Position numbers and translations under genes: made by a program. A stretch of DNA of 64,000 nucleotides, from NCBI RefSeq assembly GCF_004346925.1, contig NZ_CP031167.1, positions 2,872,001 to 2,936,000 of the forward strand, in the 5' to 3' direction. The notes beneath the pieces are model-generated. The model was not told where the DNA came from. It saw nothing but the letters and a program-made list of their open reading frames with translations, and did no database searches. Numbering within the stretch: position 1 is the stretch's first letter; every line of letters starts with the position of its first letter. Source of the stretch: Stenotrophomonas sp. ASS1 (GTDB lineage: Bacteria; Pseudomonadota; Gammaproteobacteria; Xanthomonadales; Xanthomonadaceae). This document shows positions 36,120 through 44,890 of the stretch, in pieces.

Positions 36120-37007
36120 ATGCGTTCTTTGCTCGCCTGTTCTGCGTTGTTGCTGTTGCCGTTGTCGGCGCTGGCCGCCGATGCTCCGAACTGCAAGTTC
36201 ACTGCCGCCCGCGCACTGAAGCTGGACGTGGCTGGTGCCAGGACGGTGGTGTTCGAGGTCAATCAGCATGACCTGAAGGTGGTCGCCAGCGCTGGCGGCG
36301 GCCAGCTGGACGGCCGCGCCTGCGCGTCCAGCCAGGAATGGCTGGACCAGCTGGTGCTGGAGCAGCGCAAGGTCGGCGACAAGCTGGTGGTGAGCCTGCG
36401 CCGCGACGGCCGCCAAAGCGGCATCAGCCTGGGCAACAGCTACGCCTGGCTGGATATCCGTGGCAGCGTGCCGGACAACATGCCGCTGCAGTTCAAGATC
36501 GGCTCGGGCGATGCCAGCGTGGAGAACGCACAGTCGCTGAGCGTGGACGTGGGTTCCGGTGATGCCGTGGTCCGCGGTACCCGCGGCAGCATCCACGCTG
36601 CAGTGGGTTCGGGCGACCTCAACATCGATGGCGGCAGCTCCCTGAATCTGCTGTCGCTGGGTTCCGGCGACGTCACCGTACGCAACATCAGCGGCGATGC
36701 CAGCACCGGTACCGTCGGCTCCGGTGACCTGAAGATCAGCGATGTGCGTGGCAACGCGCGGCTGGATACCGTGGGCTCGGGTGATATCGAGTTCAAGCGC
36801 GTGCAGGGCAGCGTTGAAGTGGGCGTGGTCGGCTCCGGCGGGGTCGATCTGGCCGACATCGGCGGCAATGTGCATGTCCGCAGCCACGGCTCGGGCGACA
36901 TCAACGTCGACGGCGTGCGCGGCACCCTGACCGTCGACCACAGCGGCAGCGGTGACGTCGATCATCGCAACGTCAGCGGCCGGGTCACTCTGCCGCGCAG
37001 CAAGTAA
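36120..37007 (+). CDS. Periplasmic GSGD-repeat protein (DUF4097/GIN-like beta-solenoid)
   Basis: A 295-residue protein with a cleavable signal peptide (MRSLLACSALLLLPLSALAA). From about residue 130 it holds nine GSGD/GSGG-headed repeats of 17-19 residues (GSGDASVEN, GSGDAVVRG, GSGDLNIDG, GSGDVTVRN and so on). This pattern builds a right-handed beta-solenoid and is typical of DUF4097 or head-GIN domain proteins. It follows the permease by 25 bp with a GGAGG ribosome binding site, so it is part of the operon. Role unknown; perhaps an envelope sensor or scaffold for the transporter. Confidence 0.85.
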   Translation: MRSLLACSALLLLPLSALAADAPNCKFTAARALKLDVAGARTVVFEVNQHDLKVVASAGGGQLDGRACASSQEWLDQLVLEQRKVGDKLVVSLRRDGRQSGISLGNSYAWLDIRGSVPDNMPLQFKIGSGDASVENAQSLSVDVGSGDAVVRGTRGSIHAAVGSGDLNIDGGSSLNLLSLGSGDVTVRNISGDASTGTVGSGDLKISDVRGNARLDTVGSGDIEFKRVQGSVEVGVVGSGGVDLADIGGNVHVRSHGSGDINVDGVRGTLTVDHSGSGDVDHRNVSGRVTLPRSK

Positions 37008-37038
37008 ACCCTCTTCCAGACACTACCAGGGGAACACC

Positions 37039-37644
37039 ATGAACCTGTTGCGCCTGTTGCCCGCTGTGCTGCTGTCCCTGCCGCTGATCGCCTGCGGCGG
37101 CACGTCGTCAGCACCCGACAAGACCGTTGGCAAGAACGTGGCCGAAGCCACAGGCGGCGTCGGCGAGACCGTCAGGAACGCCATGGACGATGCCCGCAAG
37201 GATATCGCCCAGGGCAACATCAAGATCTCGGCGGACAAGCAGCCGCGTGCGGAGATCACGCCGGATGGCCGCCTGCTGATCGCGGGCAAGGAGATCGCCG
37301 CCAACGATATCCAGCGCCGTCATCTGCAGGACTACCGCGGCCACGTGGTCGCCATCGCGATGGACGGCATGGATGTCGGCCTGGCCGGCGCCAAACTGGG
37401 TGCCAGTGCTGCCGGCGAAGCGCTGAAGGGCATTTTCAGCGGCGACAGCGAAGGTGTCGAAAAGCGCATCAATGCCGAAGCCGAGAAGATCGAAGCCCAG
37501 GCCAAGCGCATCTGCGACCGCCTTCCGGCGATGCTGGCCAGCCAGCAGGCGCTCGCACGTGAACTGCCGGCATTCAAGCCCTACGCGACCATGGACCAGA
37601 GCGACGTGGACGACTGCGGCAAGGACACCGTGGTCCAGCGCTAG
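37039..37644 (+). CDS. DUF2884 (YggN-like) lipoprotein
   Basis: A 201-residue lipoprotein with lipobox LIAC (Cys19). The mature part has the DUF2884 pattern: strands ISADKQPRAEITPDGRLLIA, GKEIAANDIQRRHLQDYRG, and a long C-terminal helix (EKRINAEAEKIEAQAKRICD) ending near the conserved VDDC cysteine. E. coli YggN is the closest named relative; its role is unknown. ATG at 37039 has CAGGGGAA upstream. It is 31 bp after the solenoid gene, hence in the same operon. Confidence 0.82.
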   Translation: MNLLRLLPAVLLSLPLIACGGTSSAPDKTVGKNVAEATGGVGETVRNAMDDARKDIAQGNIKISADKQPRAEITPDGRLLIAGKEIAANDIQRRHLQDYRGHVVAIAMDGMDVGLAGAKLGASAAGEALKGIFSGDSEGVEKRINAEAEKIEAQAKRICDRLPAMLASQQALARELPAFKPYATMDQSDVDDCGKDTVVQR

Positions 37645-37667
37645 GCCTGTGACAGATCAGCGCACCC

Positions 37668-37697
37668 GGCCGGCAGCGGCGTCCGGCTGCCGGCCGT
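37668..37697. other. Intercistronic hairpin
   Basis: An inverted repeat CGGCCGGCAGC/GCTGCCGGCCG lies between the two lipoprotein genes. It has no T run, so it may mark partial termination or mRNA processing rather than an operon end. Just downstream, ACAATGG-like bases before 37751 could be a separate start signal. Confidence 0.4.
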
Positions 37698-37750
37698 AGT
37701 GCGCCGCCCGGCTTACAATGGCGGCCCCGGACGCCCCCGAACCGAATGTC

Positions 37751-38176
37751 ATGAAGAAGCTGTTTCTGCTGTTGACCGCCCTGCTCTGCCTCGGCCTGGC
37801 CGGCTGTGACCAGGAGTACCGCAACCACCGCGCCGAGCGTGGCAAACCCAAGATTTCCGTCAGCGAAGGCATGGTCACCGTGCGTCGCCCGCCCGCGCCG
37901 AACATCATCATCCTCGCCGACGGCACGATGAAGATGGACGAGATCCAGATTCCGCTGGACGACGGGCAGAAACAGATGCTGCAGACCATGTTCGGCAAAC
38001 TGCAGGTGCTGCGCCAGAACACCCTGGTGGCCGCACCGGCCGATCCGAACATGCAGCCGGTGAAGATCCAGCCGCCGGAGGGCATGGAGGTGATCCCGGC
38101 CGACCTGATCCAGCGCATCCCTGAGTTCAAGGATTACACCGACACCTTCGGCAACATCGTCGCCGACCGTCGCTGA
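37751..38176 (+). CDS. Small lipoprotein, DUF2884-like N-terminal part
   Basis: A 141-residue lipoprotein with lipobox LAGC (Cys19) and Asp at +2, which in enterics retains lipoproteins in the inner membrane. The segment IILADGTMKMDEIQIPLDD.. lines up by eye with ITPDGRLLIAGKEIAANDI of the previous gene, so the two may be paralogs, this one lacking the long C-terminal helix. The ATG at 37751 is chosen from the signal peptide; the longer frame to 37718 is unlikely. Function unknown. It closes the plus-strand run before a terminator. Confidence 0.72.
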   Translation: MKKLFLLLTALLCLGLAGCDQEYRNHRAERGKPKISVSEGMVTVRRPPAPNIIILADGTMKMDEIQIPLDDGQKQMLQTMFGKLQVLRQNTLVAAPADPNMQPVKIQPPEGMEVIPADLIQRIPEFKDYTDTFGNIVADRR

Positions 38177-38177
38177 A

Positions 38178-38206
38178 AAAAAACGCCGCCCAAAGGGCGG
38201 CGTTTC
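38178..38206 (+). terminator. Bidirectional terminator between lipoprotein gene and fumC
   Basis: Stem AAACGCCGCCC/GGGCGGCGTTT, with A-rich and T-rich flanks on both sides, starts 1 bp after the lipoprotein stop. It can serve the convergent fumC too. Confidence 0.85.
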
Positions 38207-38214
38207 TGCTTTCT

Positions 38215-38270
38215 GTAGAGTCGAGCCATGCTCGACTCCGGAACAACAGTCGAGCATGGCTCGACTCTAC
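38215..38270. repeat. SMAG inverted pair, GTCGAG subtype
   Basis: GTAG at 38215 with stem AGTCGAGC/GCTCGACT, then a reverse copy ending in CTAC at 38270. It fills the gap between two convergent genes, 10 bp from the fumC stop. Confidence 0.88.
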
Positions 38271-38280
38271 AACCGGCCGA

Positions 38281-39708
38281 TCAACCGCCGGCGCCGCCCC
38301 CACCGGCCTGGATGCCACCGGCGGTCAGCGCGGTCGGGTCCAGCAGGCGACGCAGCTCGGCCTCCTCCAGCCCACTGTCCTCCAGCGCCACATCCAGCAC
38401 CGGGCGCTGTTCCTTGTACGCGCGCTTGGCAATCGCCGCAGCCTTCTCGTAGCCGATGATCGGGTTGAGGGCGGTAACCAGGATCGGGTTGCGCGCCAGC
38501 GCCTCGGCAACGCGGTCCTCGCGCACCTTCAGCCCGGCAATCGCACTGTCGGCCAGCAGGGTGGACACGTTGGCCAGCAGGCCGATGCCATCGAGCAGGT
38601 TCACTGCGATCAGCGGCAGGGTGACGTTGAGCTGAAAGTTGCCGGTCTGCCCGGCCACGGTGATCGCAGTGTGGTGACCGATCACCTGTGCACAGGCCAT
38701 CACCGTCGCTTCCGGAATCACAGGGTTGACCTTGCCCGGCATGATCGAGCTGCCCGGCTGCAGCGCCGGCAGTTCGATCTCGCCCAGCCCGGCCAGCGGA
38801 CCGGCGTTCATCCAACGCAGGTCGTTGGCGATCTTGATCAGCGCCACCGCCAGCGCATTGAGCTGACCGGAAAGCTCCACCGCGTCGTCCTGTGCGGCCA
38901 GGCCTTCGAACTTGTTCTCGGCACTGTCGAACTTGAAACCGGTCTGCTGCTTCAGTGCCTTGGCCACCTGTGCACCGAAGCGCGGATCGGCATTGATGCC
39001 GGTGCCGATGGCGGTGCCACCCAGCGGCAGCCGGCGCACGCGCTTGAGGCTGTCTTCGATACGCTCCTGCGCCGACGCCAGCTGCGCCGACCACGCGCCG
39101 AATTCCTGCTCGAAGGTCAGCGGCATCGCATCCATCAGGTGGGTGCGGCCGGTCTTGACCACCTTGCGCAGGCTGCGGCCCTTCTTGTCCAGGGTCTTGC
39201 GCAGGTGCACCAGCGCCGGCAGCAGCTGCTCATGCGTCGCCAACACCGCCGACACCCGCAACGCGGTCGGAATCACGTCGTTGGAGCTCTGCCCCTGGTT
39301 GACGTGGTCATTGGGGTGCACACTGGTCTTGCCCGCCTTGCCGGCACGGTTGGCCAGGGTGGCGATGACCTCGTTGGCATTCATGTTCGAGGACGTGCCA
39401 GAACCCGTCTGATAGACATCGATCGGGAACTGCGCGTCCCAGTTGCCGGCGGCCACTTCGGCGGCAGCGGTCTGGATGGCCTTGGCCACGTTCTTCGGCA
39501 GGTGGCCCAGTTCTGCGTTGACGCCCGCGGCGGCGCCCTTGACCAGGCCCAGGGCACGGATGAAACCGCGCGGCATGCGCTGGCCCGACACCGGGAAGTT
39601 CTGCACGGCACGCTGGGTCTGGGCGCCCCACAGGGCGTCCGCAGGCACCTGCAGCTCGCCCATGCTGTCGTGTTCGATTCTGAAACCCTTGCTTGCAGCT
39701 TTGCTCAT
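38281..39708 (-). CDS. fumC: Fumarate hydratase class II
   Basis: Iron-independent fumarase interconverting fumarate and malate in the TCA cycle. The 475-residue product has the family regions TGSGTSSNMNANEVIA, HPNDHVNQGQSSND, KTGRTHLMDAMPLT and the signature GSSIMPGKVNPV (about residues 318-329). The last ~15 residues are a Gly/Ala-rich tail (GGIQAGGGGAGG), slightly unusual. A GGAG ribosome binding site lies 8 nt before the ATG. Divergent from purB. Confidence 0.95.
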   Translation of the reverse strand: MSKAASKGFRIEHDSMGELQVPADALWGAQTQRAVQNFPVSGQRMPRGFIRALGLVKGAAAGVNAELGHLPKNVAKAIQTAAAEVAAGNWDAQFPIDVYQTGSGTSSNMNANEVIATLANRAGKAGKTSVHPNDHVNQGQSSNDVIPTALRVSAVLATHEQLLPALVHLRKTLDKKGRSLRKVVKTGRTHLMDAMPLTFEQEFGAWSAQLASAQERIEDSLKRVRRLPLGGTAIGTGINADPRFGAQVAKALKQQTGFKFDSAENKFEGLAAQDDAVELSGQLNALAVALIKIANDLRWMNAGPLAGLGEIELPALQPGSSIMPGKVNPVIPEATVMACAQVIGHHTAITVAGQTGNFQLNVTLPLIAVNLLDGIGLLANVSTLLADSAIAGLKVREDRVAEALARNPILVTALNPIIGYEKAAAIAKRAYKEQRPVLDVALEDSGLEEAELRRLLDPTALTAGGIQAGGGGAGG

Positions 39709-39873
39709 TGCATCAACTCCGCACTACTTCAGTTGGGGAAAGGGAAGCGGCGGCTGGCAGGGTGTCGCTTCCCGGGCTGGCGGCTGCGCCAACGATACTC
39801 CCTTGCCCGCAGCGTGGGATGACGAGGGCGGGCCAGATCGTTTCATCCGCAGGGCCGATCTGCACGCGCAAGG

Positions 39874-39947
39874 GTAGTGCCGGCCGCTGGCCGGCAATCC
39901 ATGGAAGCGTGGGCCGTGCGTGGTTGCCGGCCAGCGGCCGGCACTAC
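39874..39947. repeat. SMAG inverted pair before purB
   Basis: A forward copy (GTAG at 39874, stem TGCCGGCC/GGCCGGCA) and a reverse copy (CTAC at 39944-39947) lie in the fumC-purB divergent gap. A possible purB -10 TAGAAT (39963-39968) lies just past it, so the upstream promoter half may overlap the repeat. Confidence 0.85.
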
Positions 39948-39965
39948 CTCACCGGCACGTCGTAG

Positions 39966-41369
<1,404 letters not shown>

Positions 41370-41420
41370 GGTGTTTCCTTTGCGGCGGCGGCCGCGGGCG
41401 CTGCCTGCGGCAGGCAACTG

Positions 41421-41438
41421 CAACAGCAACAGCAACAG
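41421..41438 (+). repeat. (CAACAG)3 tandem repeat
   Basis: Three perfect 6-bp units lie 50 bp downstream of purB in non-coding sequence. Short enough to be chance, but it could vary in length between strains. Confidence 0.6.
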
Positions 41439-41470
41439 CGATCCAGGCTCTGGGTTGCTGCGGGCTGGGC

Positions 41471-41568
41471 GGGGCGGGAGGGGCCAGCGGGACGCGCCGT
41501 GAGCCCATCCATGGGGGCTCGATGGCGCCATCCATGGCGCCAACGGTCCCGCTGGCCCCTCCCGCCCC
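41471..41568. repeat. Nested palindromic element, copy 1 (intact)
   Basis: A 98-bp structure. Outer arms of 23 bp are perfect complements (41471-41493 and 41546-41568). Inside are three smaller self-complementary blocks: GAGCCCATCC/GGGGGCTC, GATGGCGCCATC and ATGGCGCCA. It differs from SMAG (no GTAG, longer, nested). A second copy in the opposite orientation lies at 41752-43288, split by IS no. 2. Confidence 0.85.
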
Positions 41569-41751
41569 GCCTCTGACAGATTTCCGGTGACGGATCGAAG
41601 AGCGTGGGGTTGTCGGGACGGAATTTGAAAGAGGGACGCGGCTTCGCCGCGTCCCTCTTTTGTTTTGGGATGAGCAAGCGCAGCGCGCGACCCGCTTTTG
41701 CCTTGCTTTTTCTTCTTCCATTCCGTGGCGGGCCGCGCAGGAAACTGTCAG
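41569..41751 (+). other. Non-coding stretch with terminator between the two palindromic copies
   Basis: The 446-bp gap from purB to IS no. 2 holds the tandem repeat, copy 1, a strong intrinsic terminator and the left half of copy 2. In this part I see only the terminator and no credible gene; an open frame crossing it has no recognisable protein features. Confidence 0.6.
41631..41665 (+). terminator. Intrinsic terminator downstream of purB
   Basis: Stem GAGGGACGCGG/CCGCGTCCCTC with loop CTTCG, followed by TTTTGTTTT. It is about 260 bp after the purB stop and would insulate what lies beyond. Confidence 0.85.
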
Positions 41752-41815
41752 GGGCCGGGCGGGGTGGGTTCGCGGGACCGTTGGCGCCATGGATGGCGCC
41801 ATCGAGCCCCCATGG
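41752..41815. repeat. Nested palindromic element, copy 2, left half
   Basis: Outer arm 41752-41778 plus core to 41815. Removing IS no. 2 and one TGG rejoins this to 43247-43288. The restored core differs from the reverse complement of copy 1 at only 2 of 52 positions, while the arms differ in sequence between copies but pair within each copy. Confidence 0.85.
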
Positions 41816-41843
41816 TGAAGTGACCCCCGAGACTTGGACGGGG

Positions 41844-42740
41844 TCAGGCGGCCGATTGGGCCTGCTCCCGGTACTTTACCGGGCTCAGACCTTTCAGTTT
41901 CAGTTTGATGCGTTCTTCGTTGTAGTACTGGATGTATTCCACCAGCCCAGCCTCCAGACTCTCGAGGCTGTCAAAGCTGTTCAGGTAGAAGAATTCCGAC
42001 TTCAGCGTTCCAAAGAAGCTCTCCATCGCCGCATTGTCCAGGCAGTTGCCGCGCCGGGACATGCTTTGCTTCAACGAGTGCTTTTCCAGCATGTGCCGGT
42101 AGTTTTCATGCTGGTACTGCCAGCCCTGGTCGGAGTGGATCATGGGGCGCTCATCCGGGGAAAGCTTCTTGATGGCCTCCTCCAGCATTTGACCCACCAG
42201 ATCAAATACGGGCCGACGCTTGATCTGATAAGCCACGATTTCGCCGTTGTAGAGGTCCATGATCGGCGACAGGTATAGCTTCATGCCCTGCACCTTGAAC
42301 TCGGTCACGTCAGTCACCCACTTCTGGTTGGGCCGCTCGGCATGGAACTGGCGATTGAGGTCATTGCCAACCACAACATTGGCCGCCCCCTTGAAGGCCT
42401 GGTAGCGCTTCACACGCACCCGCGATTTCAGCCCCATCTCCCCCATCAGGCGCTGAACCCGCTTGTGATTGGTCCGATGACCCTGATTGGCTAATTCCAG
42501 CGTCACCGTGCGATAGCCATAGCGCCCTTGGCTTTGATCGTAGATTGCACGGATGCGCTCGCACAGGGCTGCCTCATCCTGATCCGGATGGGCCAGGACA
42601 TGGTTCTGGTAATAGAACGTACTGCGTGACAGCTCAGCTGCTTCGAGCAGAAGCGACAGCGTATGAACCTGCCTCAATCCTTGGACGGCTTGCGCTTTGC
42701 GTCCTGCGCCGCCTGCTCTTCCCGGATCAAGGCATCGAGT
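41844..42740 (-). CDS. IS3-family transposase OrfB, catalytic part (IS no. 2)
   Basis: The integrase core, about 298 residues after the shift site. Triad: Asp in KWVTDVTEF, Asp in MIHSDQGWQY and Glu in AAMESFFGTLKSE. The N-terminal HTH_21-like part is LLLEAAELSRSTFYYQ. The C terminus is YNEERIKLKLKGLSPVKYRE, typical of the IS150 group. A TTG at 42677 overlapping the orfA stop could allow independent starts, but -1 shifting at the A7 run is the expected route. Confidence 0.92.
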   Translation of the reverse strand, partial: TRCLDPGRAGGAGRKAQAVQGLRQVHTLSLLLEAAELSRSTFYYQNHVLAHPDQDEAALCERIRAIYDQSQGRYGYRTVTLELANQGHRTNHKRVQRLMGEMGLKSRVRVKRYQAFKGAANVVVGNDLNRQFHAERPNQKWVTDVTEFKVQGMKLYLSPIMDLYNGEIVAYQIKRRPVFDLVGQMLEEAIKKLSPDERPMIHSDQGWQYQHENYRHMLEKHSLKQSMSRRGNCLDNAAMESFFGTLKSEFFYLNSFDSLESLEAGLVEYIQYYNEERIKLKLKGLSPVKYREQAQSAA

Positions 42741-43195
42741 TTTTTTAGGTAGTCGGTCTCCGCACGCAGATAGGCGACTTCCTTGAGCAGCTCATCGCGG
42801 CTCATATCTTCAGGCGGCTTGGACGAACGGGTCTTCTTCATCGGCTTTCGGGGCGGCGGCGGAGGGGGTGCCAACGCTTGGGCACCGCCTTGAGCATACA
42901 GGCGCCGCCATCGCCCCACCGCGCCGGCATCGCCAATTTGAAAGTAGGTGGTGGCCTCGCGCCCGGACAGGCCGTCCTGGCTCATCTTCTCCAGGACAGC
43001 CAGCTTGAACGGGAGGTCATAGGACCGGGCCTGGCGATGAAATCCCCGCCAACCATGCAGCCGATAGGTCGCCACCCAGCGCCTGACCGTGGAGAACTCC
43101 AGGCCGTGGCGACGGGCAATGGCTTTGACCGATGTGGAGGTCTTGCAGGCCTCTTTGGCGACCTGCAGTTTGAAACGCGCGTCGTATTTGTTCAT
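42674..43195 (-). CDS. IS3-family transposase OrfA (IS no. 2)
   Basis: A 173-residue DNA-binding subunit with two HTH units, as in IS150: residues about 5-50 (RFKLQVAKEACKTSTSVKAI) and 60-105 (LPFKLAVLEKMSQDGLSGRE). A Pro/Lys linker (PPPPPPRKPMKKT) and a coiled-coil end (DELLKEVAYLRAETDYLKKL) follow. ATG at 43195 has a GAGGG ribosome binding site 5 nt upstream, so it is preferred over the longer frame to 43225. Confidence 0.9.
   Translation of the reverse strand: MNKYDARFKLQVAKEACKTSTSVKAIARRHGLEFSTVRRWVATYRLHGWRGFHRQARSYDLPFKLAVLEKMSQDGLSGREATTYFQIGDAGAVGRWRRLYAQGGAQALAPPPPPPRKPMKKTRSSKPPEDMSRDELLKEVAYLRAETDYLKKLDALIREEQAAQDAKRKPSKD
42740..42746 (-). promoter_or_regulatory. Programmed -1 frameshift site A AAA AAA (IS no. 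2)
   Basis: A run of seven A on the minus strand, in phase with two orfA lysine codons. After a -1 slip the frame is open through to 41844, giving an OrfAB fusion of about 450 residues. Confidence 0.85.
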
Positions 43196-43243
43196 GTATC
43201 CCTCGGGGTTGGATCTAGCGTCCAACTCCCGGGGGTCACTTCA

Positions 43244-43288
43244 TGGATGGGTTCACGGCGTGTCCCGCGACCCCACCCCGCCCGGCCC
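43244..43288. repeat. Nested palindromic element, copy 2, right half
   Basis: The rest of the core plus the outer arm 43262-43288, which pairs with 41752-41778 at 26 of 27 positions. The roxA upstream region starts immediately after it. Confidence 0.85.
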
Positions 43289-43465
43289 AGCCCAGGAAGC
43301 CGGCGCTTTGCGCGACCAACCACCCCGCCACGAGGGGCTCCGCCGTTGGCCGGACACCCCGCGACAAACCCGCGCACGTGCGCAATCCCCACGAACGGCG
43401 GACAATGGAGATCTCAGGCGGCCCGCCGCGCCGCCCCTCCCGCTTTCCGCTGCAAGGATTCCCCC

Positions 43466-44881
43466 ATGGCCGCCCGCAAGTCCTCCGCCCCCCTCATCGA
43501 AGTCACCGCCCGCCCCGGCCAGCCGCTGGGCATGGCGCCGGCCACCTTCCTGCGCGACTTCTGGCAGAAACGCCCGCTGCTGATCCGCAACGCCTTCCCC
43601 AACTTCCAGACCCCGGTGCAGCCGGAAGACCTGGCCGGGCTGGCCTGCGAAGAAGGCGTGCTGGCACGCCTGATCGAGCACGACAAGACCCAGGACGGCT
43701 GGCGCGTGCGTACCGGCCCGTTCCAGGAAGACGTGTTCCCCGCCCTGCCCGACCACGACTGGACCCTGCTGGTGCAGGACGTGGACAAGTGGGACCCGGA
43801 CGTGCGCGCCCTGATCGAGCACTTCAGCTTCCTGCCGCGCTGGCGCATGGATGACGTGATGATCAGCTTCGCCGCCACCGGCGGCTCGGTCGGCGCCCAC
43901 GTCGACCAGTACGACGTGTTCCTGCTGCAGGCCCATGGCCATCGCCGCTGGCAGATCGATGCCAGCGAATCGATCAAGGGCAAGCAGCCGCCGCTGGGCT
44001 TCCGCCCCGACGTGGAGCTGAAGCTGCTGAAGGTGTTCAAGCCGACCCACGACTGGGTGCTGGCGCCGGGCGACATGCTGTACCTGCCGCCGAACGTGCC
44101 GCACCACGGCGTCGCCGAAGATCCCTGCCTGACCTTCTCGTTCGGCATGCGCGCGCCGTCTTCGGCCGAGCTGATCAGCGACTACCTGGACACCCTGATC
44201 GCCGATGCCGACGAGAACATCCGCTACCAGGATGCCGACCTGAAGGTGCCGGCCGACCCGCACGAAATCGACACAGTGGCGATGGCGCGGGTGATCACCG
44301 CGCTCAACGCCATCCGCATGAACGACCCGGACAAGCTGGGTGACTGGTTTGGCCGCTTCATCACCACCTACCGCGCCGCCGGCGAAGTGATGGCCCACCA
44401 GGCCGCACCGGCACAGGAAGAAGTGGTCCAGGCCCTGGCCTCGGGCCTGCTGCTGCAGCGCCACCCGTGGGCCCGCCTGGCCTGGCGCCGGGCCAAGCGT
44501 GGCGCCAGCCTGTATGTCAGCGGCCAGGACTTCGCGCTGCCGGTGAAGGACGCGCAGCGCCTGGCTGGCACCGAACAGCTGGACGCCGCCGCTTATCGCG
44601 GCCTGTCCGACAAGGGCCGTGCCGTGGTCCAGCAGCTGCTGGTCGGCGGGGTGTTCCAGCTGATCGACCCGAATGAGGTATACGAGGCCGAAGACGAGGA
44701 AGACGGCGAGGATGCCGTGGTGCTCGGCGAGGTCGTCGAAGGCCGCGACCGCGTGGATGCGATCGACGCCGACGCGGTGTCCGACGATGTCCACACCGTG
44801 ACCGTGCACGACGACGGCATCGAGGTCATCGTCAACTTCGAGGACGACGAGGAAGACGACAGCGGTGCTGGCCGCGCCTGA
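43466..44881 (+). CDS. roxA: Ribosomal oxygenase RoxA-like cupin (L16 arginine hydroxylase)
   Basis: A JmjC-type 2-oxoglutarate/Fe(II) dioxygenase that in E. coli (YcfD/RoxA) hydroxylates an arginine of ribosomal protein L16. The iron ligands are His145 and Asp147 in HVDQYDVFLLQ and a His near 213 in PPNVPHHGV; the N terminus FLRDFWQKRPLLIRNAF is typical. ATG at 43466 has AAGGA at good spacing; the very long upstream open frame runs into the IS and is not real. At 471 residues it is about 100 longer than the E. coli protein, the difference being a highly acidic C-terminal tail from about residue 405 (EDEEDGEDAV, NFEDDEEDDS). The next gene follows after 9 bp. Confidence 0.9.
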   Translation: MAARKSSAPLIEVTARPGQPLGMAPATFLRDFWQKRPLLIRNAFPNFQTPVQPEDLAGLACEEGVLARLIEHDKTQDGWRVRTGPFQEDVFPALPDHDWTLLVQDVDKWDPDVRALIEHFSFLPRWRMDDVMISFAATGGSVGAHVDQYDVFLLQAHGHRRWQIDASESIKGKQPPLGFRPDVELKLLKVFKPTHDWVLAPGDMLYLPPNVPHHGVAEDPCLTFSFGMRAPSSAELISDYLDTLIADADENIRYQDADLKVPADPHEIDTVAMARVITALNAIRMNDPDKLGDWFGRFITTYRAAGEVMAHQAAPAQEEVVQALASGLLLQRHPWARLAWRRAKRGASLYVSGQDFALPVKDAQRLAGTEQLDAAAYRGLSDKGRAVVQQLLVGGVFQLIDPNEVYEAEDEEDGEDAVVLGEVVEGRDRVDAIDADAVSDDVHTVTVHDDGIEVIVNFEDDEEDDSGAGRA

Positions 44882-44890
44882 GTCGCCACC

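Larger units (their letters stand above)
41816..43243 (-). mobile_element. IS3-family insertion sequence no. 2, IS150-like (intact)
   Basis: A 1428-bp element. Terminal inverted repeats match at about 22 of 24 positions (TGAAGTGACCCCC inward from both ends), with TG..CA tips. The target duplication is TGG (41813-41815 and 43244-43246). It carries orfA and orfB on the minus strand with an A7 frameshift site. It is inserted in the middle of the second palindromic element, so the target can be reconstructed exactly. Both frames are open, suggesting recent activity. Confidence 0.94.

Noticed and set aside
41844..43243. Composite transposon formed by the two IS elements (19-43 kb)
   Set aside because: The two IS differ in sequence and ends, each has its own 3-bp target duplication, and the DNA between them is core genome.
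42878..43465. Upstream extension of the roxA frame into the IS
   Set aside because: The ATG at 43466 has a good ribosome binding site and begins the conserved N terminus; the extension crosses the IS end and the palindromic element.
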